From Alteromonas sp. KC3 (GTDB taxonomy: Bacteria; Pseudomonadota; Gammaproteobacteria; Enterobacterales; Alteromonadaceae): DNA of 64,000 bases. The notes below the pieces were generated by a model, which saw nothing but the letters and a program-made list of their open reading frames with translations, searched no databases and was not told the origin of the DNA. This document shows, piece after piece, positions 26,046 through 35,711 of this stretch (the first letter of the stretch is position 1; each line of letters opens with the position of its first letter). Location of the stretch: contig NZ_AP024235.1 of assembly GCF_016756315.1 (NCBI RefSeq), positions 3,968,001-4,032,000 on the forward strand, given 5' to 3'. The translations under genes were made by a program, and so were the position numbers.

Positions 26046-27263
26046 ATGAAAAAAAGAGTTGCAGTTAAACACCTTGTCGTTGGTATGTATGTAGTGCAAG
26101 TGACAAAGTCAACTGGCGCAGCCGTAATGACATCAAAAGGTATTATCAAGCATCAAGCCGCAATAGAAAAACTCAAAGCCCTTGGTGTTAAAGAAGTAGA
26201 AATAGACACCAGTAAAAGCCTGCTAACGTCACCATCGCAACCATCAATAACGCAAAATCAACCAGAGAATCAACAATTAGATACGCCACCAACCAAAGAA
26301 AAGAAGTCCACACCATTATCGTCAGAAATAGTCCGGGCAGAATCTCTGTATACCAATGCCAAGGCGGTGTTGGGCGATACATTTAATAGCGTAAAGAATG
26401 GCGGTATTGTTGACCTCGCCCCTTATGAAAAAATTGCAGAAGCGTTTTTTGAGTCCATTTTCAGAAATCAAGACGCCCTATTATGCATGACCAAAATGCA
26501 AGACAAAGACACCTATCTACTTACGCATTCGCTAAATGTGGCCATTCTTCTAGCGGTATTTTCCATTCATTTAGGGCACAGTGAATCACTGGGTAAAAAA
26601 CTCACCCTTGCGGGCTTGCTGCACGATTTAGGCAAGTGCAAAGTGCCCGAAGACATTTTACTCAAGCAAGGAAAGCTTACTCGTGATGAATTTGAGCAAA
26701 TGAAGCGACACACGACTTATGGCGCTGAGATACTTGAATCAATGGACGTGGACGATCTCACAAAGCAAATAGCATTACAGCATCACGAACGGTTATCTGG
26801 AAAAGGCTATCCTCATGGTTTAATTGCCCATCAATTAAACCAATACGTAGGAATGAGCAGTATTGCTGACTCCTTCGATGCTATAACCGCCGAGCGCGTG
26901 TATAAACCAGCCTTAACCTCTGTTGAAGCATTAAAAATATTGCGAGATTCTGGTAGTGCCGAATACGATGGGGAACTATTGAACAGCTTTGTTCGGGCTA
27001 TTGGCTTATATTCGATTGGTACTGTTGTACTGATGAAAAGTCACAAACTGGCTATTGTGACAGATACAAACTACGACGAGCCATTAAAACCTCAACTTAC
27101 TGCGTTTTACCACACTAAATTCAAACATCACATTGAGCCCAAAATAATAACCCTGCAATCAGCAAGAGAAAACGATTCAATAGTAAAAATCGTCAACCCT
27201 GCTGATTATCAACTGGACATAAACGCAATTATCAACCGTCTTATTATTGATAGGTACAGATAG
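26046..27263 (+). CDS. HD-GYP domain phosphodiesterase with DUF3391
   Basis: About 405 residues. The N-terminal DUF3391 segment (VKHLVVGMYVVQV) precedes a Gln/Pro-rich linker, then a full HD-GYP domain: His193-Asp194 (LLHDLGKCKVPED), HHE at 246-248 and GYP at 254-256, with the further SSIADSFDAIT motif. Such enzymes hydrolyse cyclic-di-GMP to GMP in the cytoplasm. I choose the ATG at 26046 over a GTG two codons earlier. It is a catalytic counterpart to the degenerate HD-GYP regulator three genes upstream. Confidence 0.92.
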   Translation: MKKRVAVKHLVVGMYVVQVTKSTGAAVMTSKGIIKHQAAIEKLKALGVKEVEIDTSKSLLTSPSQPSITQNQPENQQLDTPPTKEKKSTPLSSEIVRAESLYTNAKAVLGDTFNSVKNGGIVDLAPYEKIAEAFFESIFRNQDALLCMTKMQDKDTYLLTHSLNVAILLAVFSIHLGHSESLGKKLTLAGLLHDLGKCKVPEDILLKQGKLTRDEFEQMKRHTTYGAEILESMDVDDLTKQIALQHHERLSGKGYPHGLIAHQLNQYVGMSSIADSFDAITAERVYKPALTSVEALKILRDSGSAEYDGELLNSFVRAIGLYSIGTVVLMKSHKLAIVTDTNYDEPLKPQLTAFYHTKFKHHIEPKIITLQSARENDSIVKIVNPADYQLDINAIINRLIIDRYR

Positions 27264-27298
27264 CGATAAGTTCAGGCAGCGTTACGTTTTAACGCACC

Positions 27299-28465
27299 TT
27301 AAAAAAACTCCACATCCTGATAAATTGGGTCGTCGTCTTGGGCGTTATTGCTTTGTGTTTTGGAATCGGCTTGCGATTCAAGCTGCGGCCCTAATCGAGC
27401 AAGCACCGCCTGCAAGGTATCGTCTACGGTCTGAATTTCTGCTACTTCGTCTCGTGCCTCTAATTGACTTTCAATTAGCTGCATAAAGAAGGCTTCCTGC
27501 GCTTCAGTCATTTCGAGCATGTGGAAACTGTCTTGAATAGATTCAGAAACGTGCTTTGCAACCCTCACTTTTTCTTGCGCTTGGCTTATCACGATCTGAC
27601 GAATTTGGTTAATAACGCTACTAATGTCAGCATGTGTTGCACTAAGTGCTTGCTGCTGCCTTAAGGTGTTAAAGCGTGCATTGATTGCAGGTACAAGCTT
27701 CGCGCCCATATCCAGTATTGCATCATGAATAACAGGGTCTTCACGGGCTACGTGTTTAATAAGTAATGACACGTCGGTATCGTTGAGCATTAAACGCTTT
27801 CCAAAGCGATAAATACGGCCTTGGTCGTGTAATACTGTGAAGACCTTTTCGGTGGTTTCATCACAAAATGACATGTCGGTGTCATAGCTTGTGGTGCCAT
27901 TTTCATCGCGATATTGAATGGCGGCATGTACGCCATTAAAACGCAACGTCGTTAAGATGTTTTTCGACATAGCATGAATGTCGTTACAGGCATTTAACGC
28001 TGAAACAATTTCCATACCCGTACCGTAGATAGCCGCTTGACTGAGCGCAGTTTGCGCCACTTCTCGCGTGTCGGCGTTATCTGCCCGCATCTGGTTCATT
28101 ATTTCAATTTGATGCTTAACGCCAATTACAGTTTCGGTGAAAGATAGAACGTTGTAGGGCTTCGTTATGTAATGCGATACACCAGCGTTAAAGGCTTCTC
28201 GCAACGTATCGTCACTGCCTTCATCAGACACCACGATCACCACAGGTAATGCCATAGGTTGCGAGGCATCCAGCTGCTCGCAAAAAATTGAGGCTTTCGT
28301 TTTTCCGATTTTCCAATCAGTTATAACAATACTAATGTCGTGCTCTTGTATGCTGGTCACTGCTTCTAGCATATTTGAGGCAGTGTGCACGGTGAAGTGT
28401 TCTCCAAACGCTAGCTCGTATATTTCCGTTTGGGTACTGTCTTGTTCAACAATTAACAAGTCCAT
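27299..28465 (-). CDS. Response regulator with uncharacterised helical output region
   Basis: About 388 residues. Residues 1-125 form a receiver domain with phosphoacceptor Asp50 (IVITDWKIG) and Lys102 (ITKPYN). The acidic pair normally on strand 1 is Glu7/Asp9 rather than DD. Residues 125-388 have no motif I recognise: two alpha/beta stretches (HAAIQYRDENGTTSYD), then long helices and an acidic tail ending DVEFF. I start at the ATG at 28465; one at 28474 is equally possible. It is convergent with the HD-GYP gene, stops 36 bases apart, and may belong to the same network. Confidence 0.75.
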   Translation of the reverse strand: MDLLIVEQDSTQTEIYELAFGEHFTVHTASNMLEAVTSIQEHDISIVITDWKIGKTKASIFCEQLDASQPMALPVVIVVSDEGSDDTLREAFNAGVSHYITKPYNVLSFTETVIGVKHQIEIMNQMRADNADTREVAQTALSQAAIYGTGMEIVSALNACNDIHAMSKNILTTLRFNGVHAAIQYRDENGTTSYDTDMSFCDETTEKVFTVLHDQGRIYRFGKRLMLNDTDVSLLIKHVAREDPVIHDAILDMGAKLVPAINARFNTLRQQQALSATHADISSVINQIRQIVISQAQEKVRVAKHVSESIQDSFHMLEMTEAQEAFFMQLIESQLEARDEVAEIQTVDDTLQAVLARLGPQLESQADSKTQSNNAQDDDPIYQDVEFF

Positions 28466-28612
28466 GTCGATCATCCACTCAATATAGGTTAAAACACTAC
28501 GTCGCAACCTGTGTTGCGTACGCCTATTAAAAAGCTAGCTGATTTAATCTGAAATGCTAATTTGTACAAGTTAAAAATAGACGAGCGCCATAAATTTAAT
28601 GTTTTAGCGCCA

Positions 28613-28624
28613 GACCGCGCGGTC
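28613..28624. promoter_or_regulatory. 12-base palindrome GACCGCGCGGTC
   Basis: A perfect palindrome in the divergent region between the response regulator (start 28465) and the amidohydrolase (start 28740). A binding site is possible, but nothing identifies the protein. Confidence 0.3.
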
Positions 28625-28670
28625 GTGCGATTAGCTTTACGCAATAAATCTTAACAATATGTCACAATCA

Positions 28671-28699
28671 TTGAGTTGTTATGCCATAACAAATAATGT
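28671..28699 (+). promoter_or_regulatory. Promoter with embedded operator before the amidohydrolase gene
   Basis: TTGAGT (28671-28676) and TAATGT (28694-28699) are 17 bases apart. The spacer and the last -35 base hold a perfect inverted repeat, TTGTTATG-C-CATAACAA (28676-28692). A protein bound there would block RNA polymerase, so repression is the natural reading. It ends 40 bases before the ATG. Confidence 0.5.
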
Positions 28700-28739
28700 G
28701 TAAAAAACAGTCAAACAATAATTACATTCAGGGAAAATC

Positions 28740-31700
28740 ATGTTTACTACGTCAAAACGCCTCGTCGCAGCTGCGATAACGGGGGCCTTGTATCTTTGTG
28801 CCTCGCCAGGCGCTCTGTCACAATCATCTACTGAAAATACTACAGAAGCGAATAGTGCGTGGGATGTTACTAACCCACCCTATAAATTGAACGAAGTCAC
28901 TATTAACACTAACGAAACTACGTGGTCTAGCTTAGATGTAGCGCCCAGTGGCGATTTCATGGTGTTTGATATGTTGGGCGATTTATATAAAGTCGATATC
29001 AAAGGCGGTAATGCTACGCCACTTACCCAAGACTTCGCGTGGAATATACACCCTGCCATTTCTCCCGATGGGAAAAAAGTCGCCTTTGTTTCTGACAGAA
29101 ATGGGCTTAGTAACGTATGGGTAATGAACATCGATGGCACGAATCTTCGCCAAATAACGCAAGAAAAAAGTAACCTTATTCACTCGCCCAAATGGAGCCC
29201 AGACGGCGAATATCTTGTCGTAACCAAGGGCATCATGTCTAGCCGTAGTATTCCGGCGGGGGAAATTTGGATGTATCACCACGGTGGTGGTGAGGGCCTT
29301 AAAATTAAAGAGCGCAAACATGGTAAACGGGATCAGCAAAACATTGCCGACCCTGTTTTTTCCCATGACGGCAAATACATCTACTTTACTGAAAACACGG
29401 TACCAGGCAGCCGCTTTGAGTATAACCGTGACCCGCTTAAAGGCATTTTCGCTATAACACGTTACGAGCGAGAAACAGGTAAAGAAACACGCTATATCAG
29501 TGGAACGGGTGGCGCAGTTGTTCCTACACCGTCTCCAGATGGTAAATACATCGCTTTTATCCGCAGGGTAAAAGATAAAACCGCACTATTTTTGAAAGAC
29601 ATTGCAACCGGTGTAGAAACGCCACTTACCCTTGAGCTTGAACGCGATATGCAAGAAGGCTTTGGTTCTGAGGGCTACTTTGCCTATTTTGACTGGATGC
29701 CAGATAGCTCAAAGATTGTGTATTGGACCGGTGGTAAATTTAACGTTATCGATATCAAAGATAAGACCACATCCACAATCAATATTAACGTTGAAGCCAC
29801 CGTACAATATGCCGATGCCCTTCGCTTTGATGTTGATGTCGCCCCTGATGAATTTGACGTGAGAATGATACGCTGGTCGCAACTGTCGCCAGACGGTAAA
29901 ACTGCGCTATTCCAAGCACTTGGTAAGCTTTACGTGCGCGATATGAAATCAGGTAAGGTGAGCCGATTAACCAAGCAGAATGAACACGATGAGTTTTATC
30001 CGCGTTTTTCAAACGACGGTAAGTCCATTGTGTATACCACGTGGAATGATAAAGACCTAGGCAGCGTGCGCGTTGTATCTGCACGGGGTGGAAAAGGGAA
30101 AGTAATTTCTACGCAACCAGGACATTACATTGAGCCCGCGTTTTCCGTAGACGGTGAAAAAGTGGTATTCCGTAAATTCACAGGTGGTTACTTACTTGAT
30201 CCAAAATACTCAATGGAACCCGGTATCTACGTTGCCAACCTCAAGACATCAAAAGTCAGCAAAGTATCAGATGGCGGCTACAACGCCCACTTCGCAGGCG
30301 ATGATCAACGCGTGTATTTTACAGAATCTGCCAATGGCAAAGATTATTATGAAACACAATTGTCCAGCGTTAACCTAAACGGCAATGACAAGCGAACTCA
30401 CCTTTATGGGAAAGATAAAGTAAGCGAGTACAAGCTATCTCATGATAAGAAATGGGTTGCTTTTGTTTATCAATTTAAGACCTATGTCGCGCCCTTTGTC
30501 GAAAATGGCAAGAAGATAACCATTGGGCCTAAAATGAAATCATTGCCGGTCACTCAACTTTCAAACAGAGCGGGTGAGTATCTTACATGGTCGCCAGATA
30601 ATACGCGCCTTAGCTGGTTTAATGGACCTACGCTGTTTATGCGCAGCCTTGAAGAGGCATTCGCTTTCGTTGAGGGTGCACCTGAAGTCTTGCCAGAGCC
30701 TGTAACACAGGGCATTGATTTGTCTTTCTCGACAGCTGCAGATAAGCCATCAGGCTATAAAGCATTGGTTGGAGGCACAGTTGTGACCATGCGCGACGCC
30801 GACAACATCCAAGAAATTATCGAAGACGGCGTAGTACTAATTAAAGACAACCGAATTGAAGCCGTAGGTAAGCGGGGTGACATTCGTATTCCAGATGACA
30901 CTATGCAGATTGATACCAGCGGCAAAACGATCATTCCTGGCTTAGTGGATGCGCACGCGCACGGTTCGCAAGGACGTAACGAAATCATTCCTCAGCAAAA
31001 CTGGACACAGTATTCGAATGTGTCGTTTGGAGTGACCACTATTCATGACCCATCAAACGACACCACTGAAATTTTTGCCGCTTCAGAATTACAGCGCAAA
31101 GGTAAAATTGTTGCACCACGCATCTATTCTACAGGCACTATTTTGTACGGTGCCGAAGGCTTGGGATACAAAGCGATTATCAAAGACTATGACGATGCTT
31201 ATTTCCATGTAGAACGATTAAAAGAAGCTGGTGCCATTTCTGTTAAAAGCTATAACCAACCTCGCCGAGACCAACGCCAGCAAGTATTATGGGCTGCGAA
31301 GAATCAAGGCATGATGGTAGTACCTGAAGGCGGCGGCAAACTTCAGCAGAATTTAACCATGCTTGTGGACGGACATACCGGACTAGAACATAGCATTCCT
31401 GTTGAAAAGGGCTACAGTGACGTTACGCAATTGTGGAAAGCCACAGAGTTTGGTTACACGCCCACTTTCGTTGTGTCGTATGGCGGTATGATGGGTGAAG
31501 AGTACTGGTACGATAAAACCGAAGTATGGAAAAACCCGCGCTTGCTTCGTTATACCCCGTCGACCATTTTGGACAAGCGTGCCATTCGCAGACCTAGCGC
31601 ACCGGAAGATCAATACAACCATCAAAACGTTGCCAGCTATGCGAAGGAACTTCGCGATAATGGTGTAAGCGTGCATATAGGTGCGCACGGACAACGAGAA

Positions 31701-32072
31701 GGTTTAGCAGCGCATTGGGAACTTTGGATAATGGCCCAAGGCGGCTTTACACCATGGGAAGCATTGCGAGGCGGCACAATCGACGGCGCGAAGCACCTGG
31801 GTATGGGCAAGGATATTGGCAGTATCGAGAAAGGTAAACTTGCCGACCTTGTGGTTATTGATGGTGACGTACTAAGTGACATCAGAAAAAGTGAGTTTGT
31901 TGAATACACCGTGCTCAACGGTCGCGTATACGAATCGGCCACTATGAACGAGGTGGGCAGTAAAAAGCAGCGTCAGCCGTTCTTTTTCGAGCAAGACAAC
32001 GCTACGTTTATGCCGCAGCAAACTGCTGACGACGTAGAAGCGAAAGCCCATCACTACCATTGGGAACACTAA
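28740..32072 (+). CDS. Exported beta-propeller/amidohydrolase fusion protein
   Basis: A 1110-residue protein with a signal peptide (about 1-28). Residues 60-650 are TolB/PD40-type propeller repeats, each with a SPDG(K/E) turn (ISPDGKKVAFVSDRNG, WSPDGEYLVV, PSPDGKYIAFI and more). Residues 690-1080 are a metal-dependent amidohydrolase: VDAHAHGSQ with His739 and His741, GLEHS with a later histidine ligand, HIGAHGQ, and GSIEKGKLADLVVIDGD near the end. This two-part architecture occurs in exported proteins of marine gammaproteobacteria and is annotated as amidohydrolase or dipeptidase; the substrate is unknown. A palindromic operator lies in its promoter, and a terminator follows. Confidence 0.92.
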   Translation: MFTTSKRLVAAAITGALYLCASPGALSQSSTENTTEANSAWDVTNPPYKLNEVTINTNETTWSSLDVAPSGDFMVFDMLGDLYKVDIKGGNATPLTQDFAWNIHPAISPDGKKVAFVSDRNGLSNVWVMNIDGTNLRQITQEKSNLIHSPKWSPDGEYLVVTKGIMSSRSIPAGEIWMYHHGGGEGLKIKERKHGKRDQQNIADPVFSHDGKYIYFTENTVPGSRFEYNRDPLKGIFAITRYERETGKETRYISGTGGAVVPTPSPDGKYIAFIRRVKDKTALFLKDIATGVETPLTLELERDMQEGFGSEGYFAYFDWMPDSSKIVYWTGGKFNVIDIKDKTTSTININVEATVQYADALRFDVDVAPDEFDVRMIRWSQLSPDGKTALFQALGKLYVRDMKSGKVSRLTKQNEHDEFYPRFSNDGKSIVYTTWNDKDLGSVRVVSARGGKGKVISTQPGHYIEPAFSVDGEKVVFRKFTGGYLLDPKYSMEPGIYVANLKTSKVSKVSDGGYNAHFAGDDQRVYFTESANGKDYYETQLSSVNLNGNDKRTHLYGKDKVSEYKLSHDKKWVAFVYQFKTYVAPFVENGKKITIGPKMKSLPVTQLSNRAGEYLTWSPDNTRLSWFNGPTLFMRSLEEAFAFVEGAPEVLPEPVTQGIDLSFSTAADKPSGYKALVGGTVVTMRDADNIQEIIEDGVVLIKDNRIEAVGKRGDIRIPDDTMQIDTSGKTIIPGLVDAHAHGSQGRNEIIPQQNWTQYSNVSFGVTTIHDPSNDTTEIFAASELQRKGKIVAPRIYSTGTILYGAEGLGYKAIIKDYDDAYFHVERLKEAGAISVKSYNQPRRDQRQQVLWAAKNQGMMVVPEGGGKLQQNLTMLVDGHTGLEHSIPVEKGYSDVTQLWKATEFGYTPTFVVSYGGMMGEEYWYDKTEVWKNPRLLRYTPSTILDKRAIRRPSAPEDQYNHQNVASYAKELRDNGVSVHIGAHGQREGLAAHWELWIMAQGGFTPWEALRGGTIDGAKHLGMGKDIGSIEKGKLADLVVIDGDVLSDIRKSEFVEYTVLNGRVYESATMNEVGSKKQRQPFFFEQDNATFMPQQTADDVEAKAHHYHWEH

Positions 32073-32126
32073 ATAAGTGACAAGCCACACCACCGTATAA
32101 CGGTGTTGCAACTTGTAACAAATAAT

Positions 32127-32159
32127 AGCCAGTGGAAAGCACTTTCTACTGGCTTTTTT
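32127..32159 (+). terminator. Terminator of the amidohydrolase gene
   Basis: AGCCAGT pairs with ACTGGCT, extended by GAAAG/CTTTC with one mismatch, and is followed by TTTTT. It starts 55 bases after the stop. Confidence 0.85.
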
Positions 32160-32290
32160 GTACTATCAAACCGCTATTTTTGCTATGTTAATACTGCAAT
32201 CTGTTGTCACTTAACTGGCCCGCCAGCTCTTTGTGTGTTGCTTAATGAAACTCAAATTCATGTAGCTACTAATAGGATGTAAGACGCACA

Positions 32291-33349
32291 ATGAACGCAA
32301 ACTCCCCTCGCTTTGAAAACAAAAAACACAGCACGCTTTGGCGAGAAAGTATCGCACCTTTTTCAGTACTATTGTTGATGCTAACGGCCTGGTGGGCGTT
32401 TTTACATTACTCACCTTTTTTATCAACAACACAACCTAGCAACACAGCGAGCAATAACGAGTGGCTGTTTCTACTTGACGCACTTATTACCCCTCCCCTT
32501 GCTTGTTTGTTGTTAATAAAAGACAAGAAAAAGGCGCTTATCAAAGGCGTATTACTTGCGTCGCTAGCGCTTGTTGTAGGCAGTTATTTATTACCTAACG
32601 AACAACAGCACTGGCTACCTGCTTTAATGGATGCGCGATTTGTCGTGCTTGGACTAATGGTAGCGCTTGAAGTTATTACCATAATTAGCGTACTAACCCT
32701 TATTCGCACCGAGTTTAACGCTGGCACTGATTTAGATAGCGCAATTTTAAAGGGTGTTTCGTCGTTTATTCCTGAAGGTGTGGTGCAAAAAATAATGTGG
32801 TTTGAAGGCAGAATGTGGGCATGCCTGCTTATGTCAAAAACGCTGGCATCACTGCCATTAAAAGGCGACCAGCACTTTTCCTACTGGCAAAAAGACGGTA
32901 CGCACACCAATGCACTGGGGTTTATTTTCGTTATCGCAATTGAGATCCCAGTTGTGCATGTGCTACTACATTTCATATGGTCACCCTTTGCGGCAAATGT
33001 TGTCACTGCTTTGTCTGTATTTAGCTTAATTTTTGTAATAGCAGAGCGTAACGCCATGAAGTTAAGACCTATTTCGCTTTTGTTACATAGCGAACAGCAC
33101 TCACCCCAATTGGTTATTCGCTATGGCCTTAGCAACCCTATTACCGTGCCAGTGAGTGAGATCGCAAGCATTTCGCTACATAATACCTATGTGAAGCGCG
33201 CAGCACATATCAAGCGCTTTAATTATTCTGGCGTGCCTAACATAAAAATTTCGCTAAAAGATAAAGGCCAAAAAATTACTGAATATTACCTAGGGGTAGA
33301 TGCACCAGAGCGCTTTATTGCAGCCCTAGAACATAGCAAAAAAGATTAA
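32291..33349 (+). CDS. Polytopic membrane protein of unknown function
   Basis: A 352-residue protein with about six or seven membrane helices: near 20-42, 62-80, 85-103, 113-137, 210-235 and 238-256. A cytosolic C-terminal part of about 90 residues (VIRYGLSNPITVPVSEI, then LKDKGQKITEYYLGVD) looks like a small beta-rich PH-like domain. I do not recognise the family. It is flanked by terminators on both sides and is monocistronic. Confidence 0.7.
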   Translation: MNANSPRFENKKHSTLWRESIAPFSVLLLMLTAWWAFLHYSPFLSTTQPSNTASNNEWLFLLDALITPPLACLLLIKDKKKALIKGVLLASLALVVGSYLLPNEQQHWLPALMDARFVVLGLMVALEVITIISVLTLIRTEFNAGTDLDSAILKGVSSFIPEGVVQKIMWFEGRMWACLLMSKTLASLPLKGDQHFSYWQKDGTHTNALGFIFVIAIEIPVVHVLLHFIWSPFAANVVTALSVFSLIFVIAERNAMKLRPISLLLHSEQHSPQLVIRYGLSNPITVPVSEIASISLHNTYVKRAAHIKRFNYSGVPNIKISLKDKGQKITEYYLGVDAPERFIAALEHSKKD

Positions 33350-33370
33350 CCTTAAGTGAATTCACACACG

Positions 33371-33399
33371 AAAAAGGGCCTTTATTTAAAGGCCCTTTT
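33371..33399. terminator. Bidirectional terminator between convergent genes
   Basis: AAAAGGGCCTTTA and TAAAGGCCCTTTT form a long stem with a 2-3 base loop and T-tracts on both strands. It serves the membrane protein gene (+) and the HMG-CoA reductase gene (-). Confidence 0.9.
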
Positions 33400-33426
33400 A
33401 AACAGCTAGGTTACAGTGTGAATGAC

Positions 33427-34971
33427 TTAACGGTTTCTACCGTACTGCTCGTGCGATGATACCCAGTCAGATGAACTGATAGCTGATGCTAACGAGATCT
33501 CACCCGCTAACACAACTGAAGCCACAATTTCTGCAAATTTATAAACGCGGTCACGCCCATAACAGTCAAGTAACTCAAGACACTCGCGCTGCGTACCTAT
33601 TCCTGTACCGCCACCATACGTTGCGACAATGAGTGATGGAATAGTTATAGATACATACAAATCGCCTTCTTCTGTTAGCTCTGAGTACATCATAGCGGCA
33701 GACGATTCAGACACGTTTGCAACGTCTTGTCCTGTAGCAATGAACATGGCAGTAATACCATTTGGTGAATGTAGACCGGTATTATTTACACCAGACAAAA
33801 ATGAGCCCACACCCGCTACACGTCCGTGGTAGTCAATTTGCTTTGGCTCCACCCGCATAACTTCAAGAAGGTGTTCGCGCTTAATGGTCGCTTCTGCAGT
33901 AACGCGTTTACCGCGTGTACGCATAATATTAATTTGCGATGCTTTTTTGTCGGTTGCAAAGTTAGACTCTAGGTAGAAATTCTCGATGCCTTCGTAATGG
34001 TCTAAAATCCAGCCACAGGCTGCAAATGTTGCACGTCCAACCATGTTTTGACCCGCGGCATCACCCGTTCTAAAGTTAAAACGCAAGAACGCGAATTTAT
34101 TAGAAAGGAAGTGGTCAATATAAGTGAGCTTTGCCACGCTTGACGTTGCTTCCGCTTCCTCTTTTATCTTATCGAAATTCTCTTTTACCCATTTCACAAA
34201 GTCACGAGCGCCACGGGCATTATCAAAAATGAAAACTGGGGCTCGCTGCATGGCATCATCTACTACCGTAGCCGTTACGCCGCCGCTCATGTTAAGCAAT
34301 TTCATGCCGCGATTGTAAGACGCAACCAAGGTGCCTTCTGTGGTGGCTAATGGTACAACAAACTCACCATTTGCATGCTCACCGTTAATTTTCAGGGGCC
34401 CTGCAATACCAATCGGCACCTGTGCGACACCGATAAAATGTTCAATGTTGCCTTTAAGTTCTTGTGGATCGATAGAGTATTGACCCACATGATTAATTTT
34501 CTTGTCGGTCGCGCTTTCGAAATATTCTTGACGTGTTTTTATAATTGACTCGCCATAGTCATCCATATCATCACGCGGAATAAACGCACTGCGCTCACCT
34601 GCCGCGGTAATATTATCTTCTACTTCAAACTTTAATTTTCCGAACGGTGAGGCCGAGAAGCAAATACCAAGCTTGCGCTTTTCAGGGCACGGCGCTTCAT
34701 CAATATCAAGATGCACCGTAATAGTTTGACGTAGACCAAATGGCTTACCTTCAGACTTGTTAAGTTCTTCTACGGAAATGCACGTATCGCTTGAAAGTTG
34801 TAGCGATATTTTATGGTCTGGAATTTTTTCTCCATCCAATGAAATCCATTTCAACTCTTTTATTGTGGCGTCTTTTAATCTGTTTTTAAGAGAAAATGAC
34901 ACCCCTTTATCAGTCTTTGAAAGACTTGCTCTAGTGTATAGTTGTTTTAAGAGTATGCTGGGTACAAACAT
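33427..34971 (-). CDS. HMG-CoA reductase with N-terminal extension
   Basis: A 514-residue protein. The catalytic domain (about 145-514) has the class I residues: Glu212 (ATTEGTLVAS), Lys342 (FATDKKASQIN), Asp416 (IATGQDVANV) and His507 in the C-terminal SSHEQYGRNR, plus TGDAAGQNMVG and the GGGTGIGTQ loop. The enzyme reduces HMG-CoA to mevalonate with NADPH. Residues 1-140 are an extra beta-rich domain of unknown role (VSFSLKNRLKDATIKELKW). No other mevalonate-pathway gene is near. GAAGGAAG precedes the ATG. Confidence 0.95.
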   Translation of the reverse strand: MFVPSILLKQLYTRASLSKTDKGVSFSLKNRLKDATIKELKWISLDGEKIPDHKISLQLSSDTCISVEELNKSEGKPFGLRQTITVHLDIDEAPCPEKRKLGICFSASPFGKLKFEVEDNITAAGERSAFIPRDDMDDYGESIIKTRQEYFESATDKKINHVGQYSIDPQELKGNIEHFIGVAQVPIGIAGPLKINGEHANGEFVVPLATTEGTLVASYNRGMKLLNMSGGVTATVVDDAMQRAPVFIFDNARGARDFVKWVKENFDKIKEEAEATSSVAKLTYIDHFLSNKFAFLRFNFRTGDAAGQNMVGRATFAACGWILDHYEGIENFYLESNFATDKKASQINIMRTRGKRVTAEATIKREHLLEVMRVEPKQIDYHGRVAGVGSFLSGVNNTGLHSPNGITAMFIATGQDVANVSESSAAMMYSELTEEGDLYVSITIPSLIVATYGGGTGIGTQRECLELLDCYGRDRVYKFAEIVASVVLAGEISLASAISSSDWVSSHEQYGRNR

Positions 34972-35711
34972 GTATCTTCCTTCTTATTAGTGCATTCTTA
35001 CCGTTTTTTTTCACATTCCTTTGCTTTTTATAGCACATTCTTTAGACACTTCTATGACTATTTATCAACCGTGTTTATTTTAGTTGTGATAAATCAACTA
35101 TCGTTTTTGAGCCAACCACTTTCACAATTGCACCATCCTCTGACTTTCAAATAGTTCTAATTTTGCTAACTATTGTACTTTTCTGTTAGTGGAAAGATTC
35201 TAAATTAGGGACGGCTTCCGACAAACTTATTGCCAATTAAAGAGTGCGCGACTGTAGCTCGAGTAATGTTTGTTTCGCTAATTAGAATTAAGGCAGTACT
35301 TTCTAACCTACGCACAAAGATTGTGCGTTGCGGCATCTCATCGCTCGACAACGTCATACTATTAGTGCTCGCGATCAACTACTTGTTAAACTGATTTAAC
35401 TTTGAATTTTATCGGTTAGCGTTCTCAACACATAGTCATGATTAATTAGTCTAACCGAGAGTTGTATAGGAAGTTAGGGGCGATTCAGCATCAGATAAAA
35501 ACGGTAAAGATGCGTTTGTCATCTTGGTTAAGCGTTAAAGATACAGAGCGGTCTATCACCTTAAGACTGAGAAAGTTCCTCTGATTTAAACAACCTGCTA
35601 TCGTGTTGGAAGAAAAGAAAAAAACAGCCTAATCAGCGATTGGTGTACTTGGGAGTTGAATTCGCGTCTGAAAATGTTTGCTATTCTACCGAGGTCAATT
35701 GAAGTAAATAT
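34972..35711. other. 740-base AT-rich region without a clear gene
   Basis: It lies between the HMG-CoA reductase start and the end of the retropepsin-like gene. No ORF with a start signal and protein-like product is seen. An 8-bp perfect hairpin with a 3-base loop (ACGCACAA-AGA-TTGTGCGT, 35310-35328) stands out but has no T-tract. A 19-codon frame near 35489-35546 reads like the end of a protein but has no start, so gene remnants are possible. Confidence 0.4.

Noticed and set aside
35489..35546. Protein-like reading frame in the gene-poor region
   Set aside because: Nineteen codons with no start codon; at most a remnant, so not listed as a gene.
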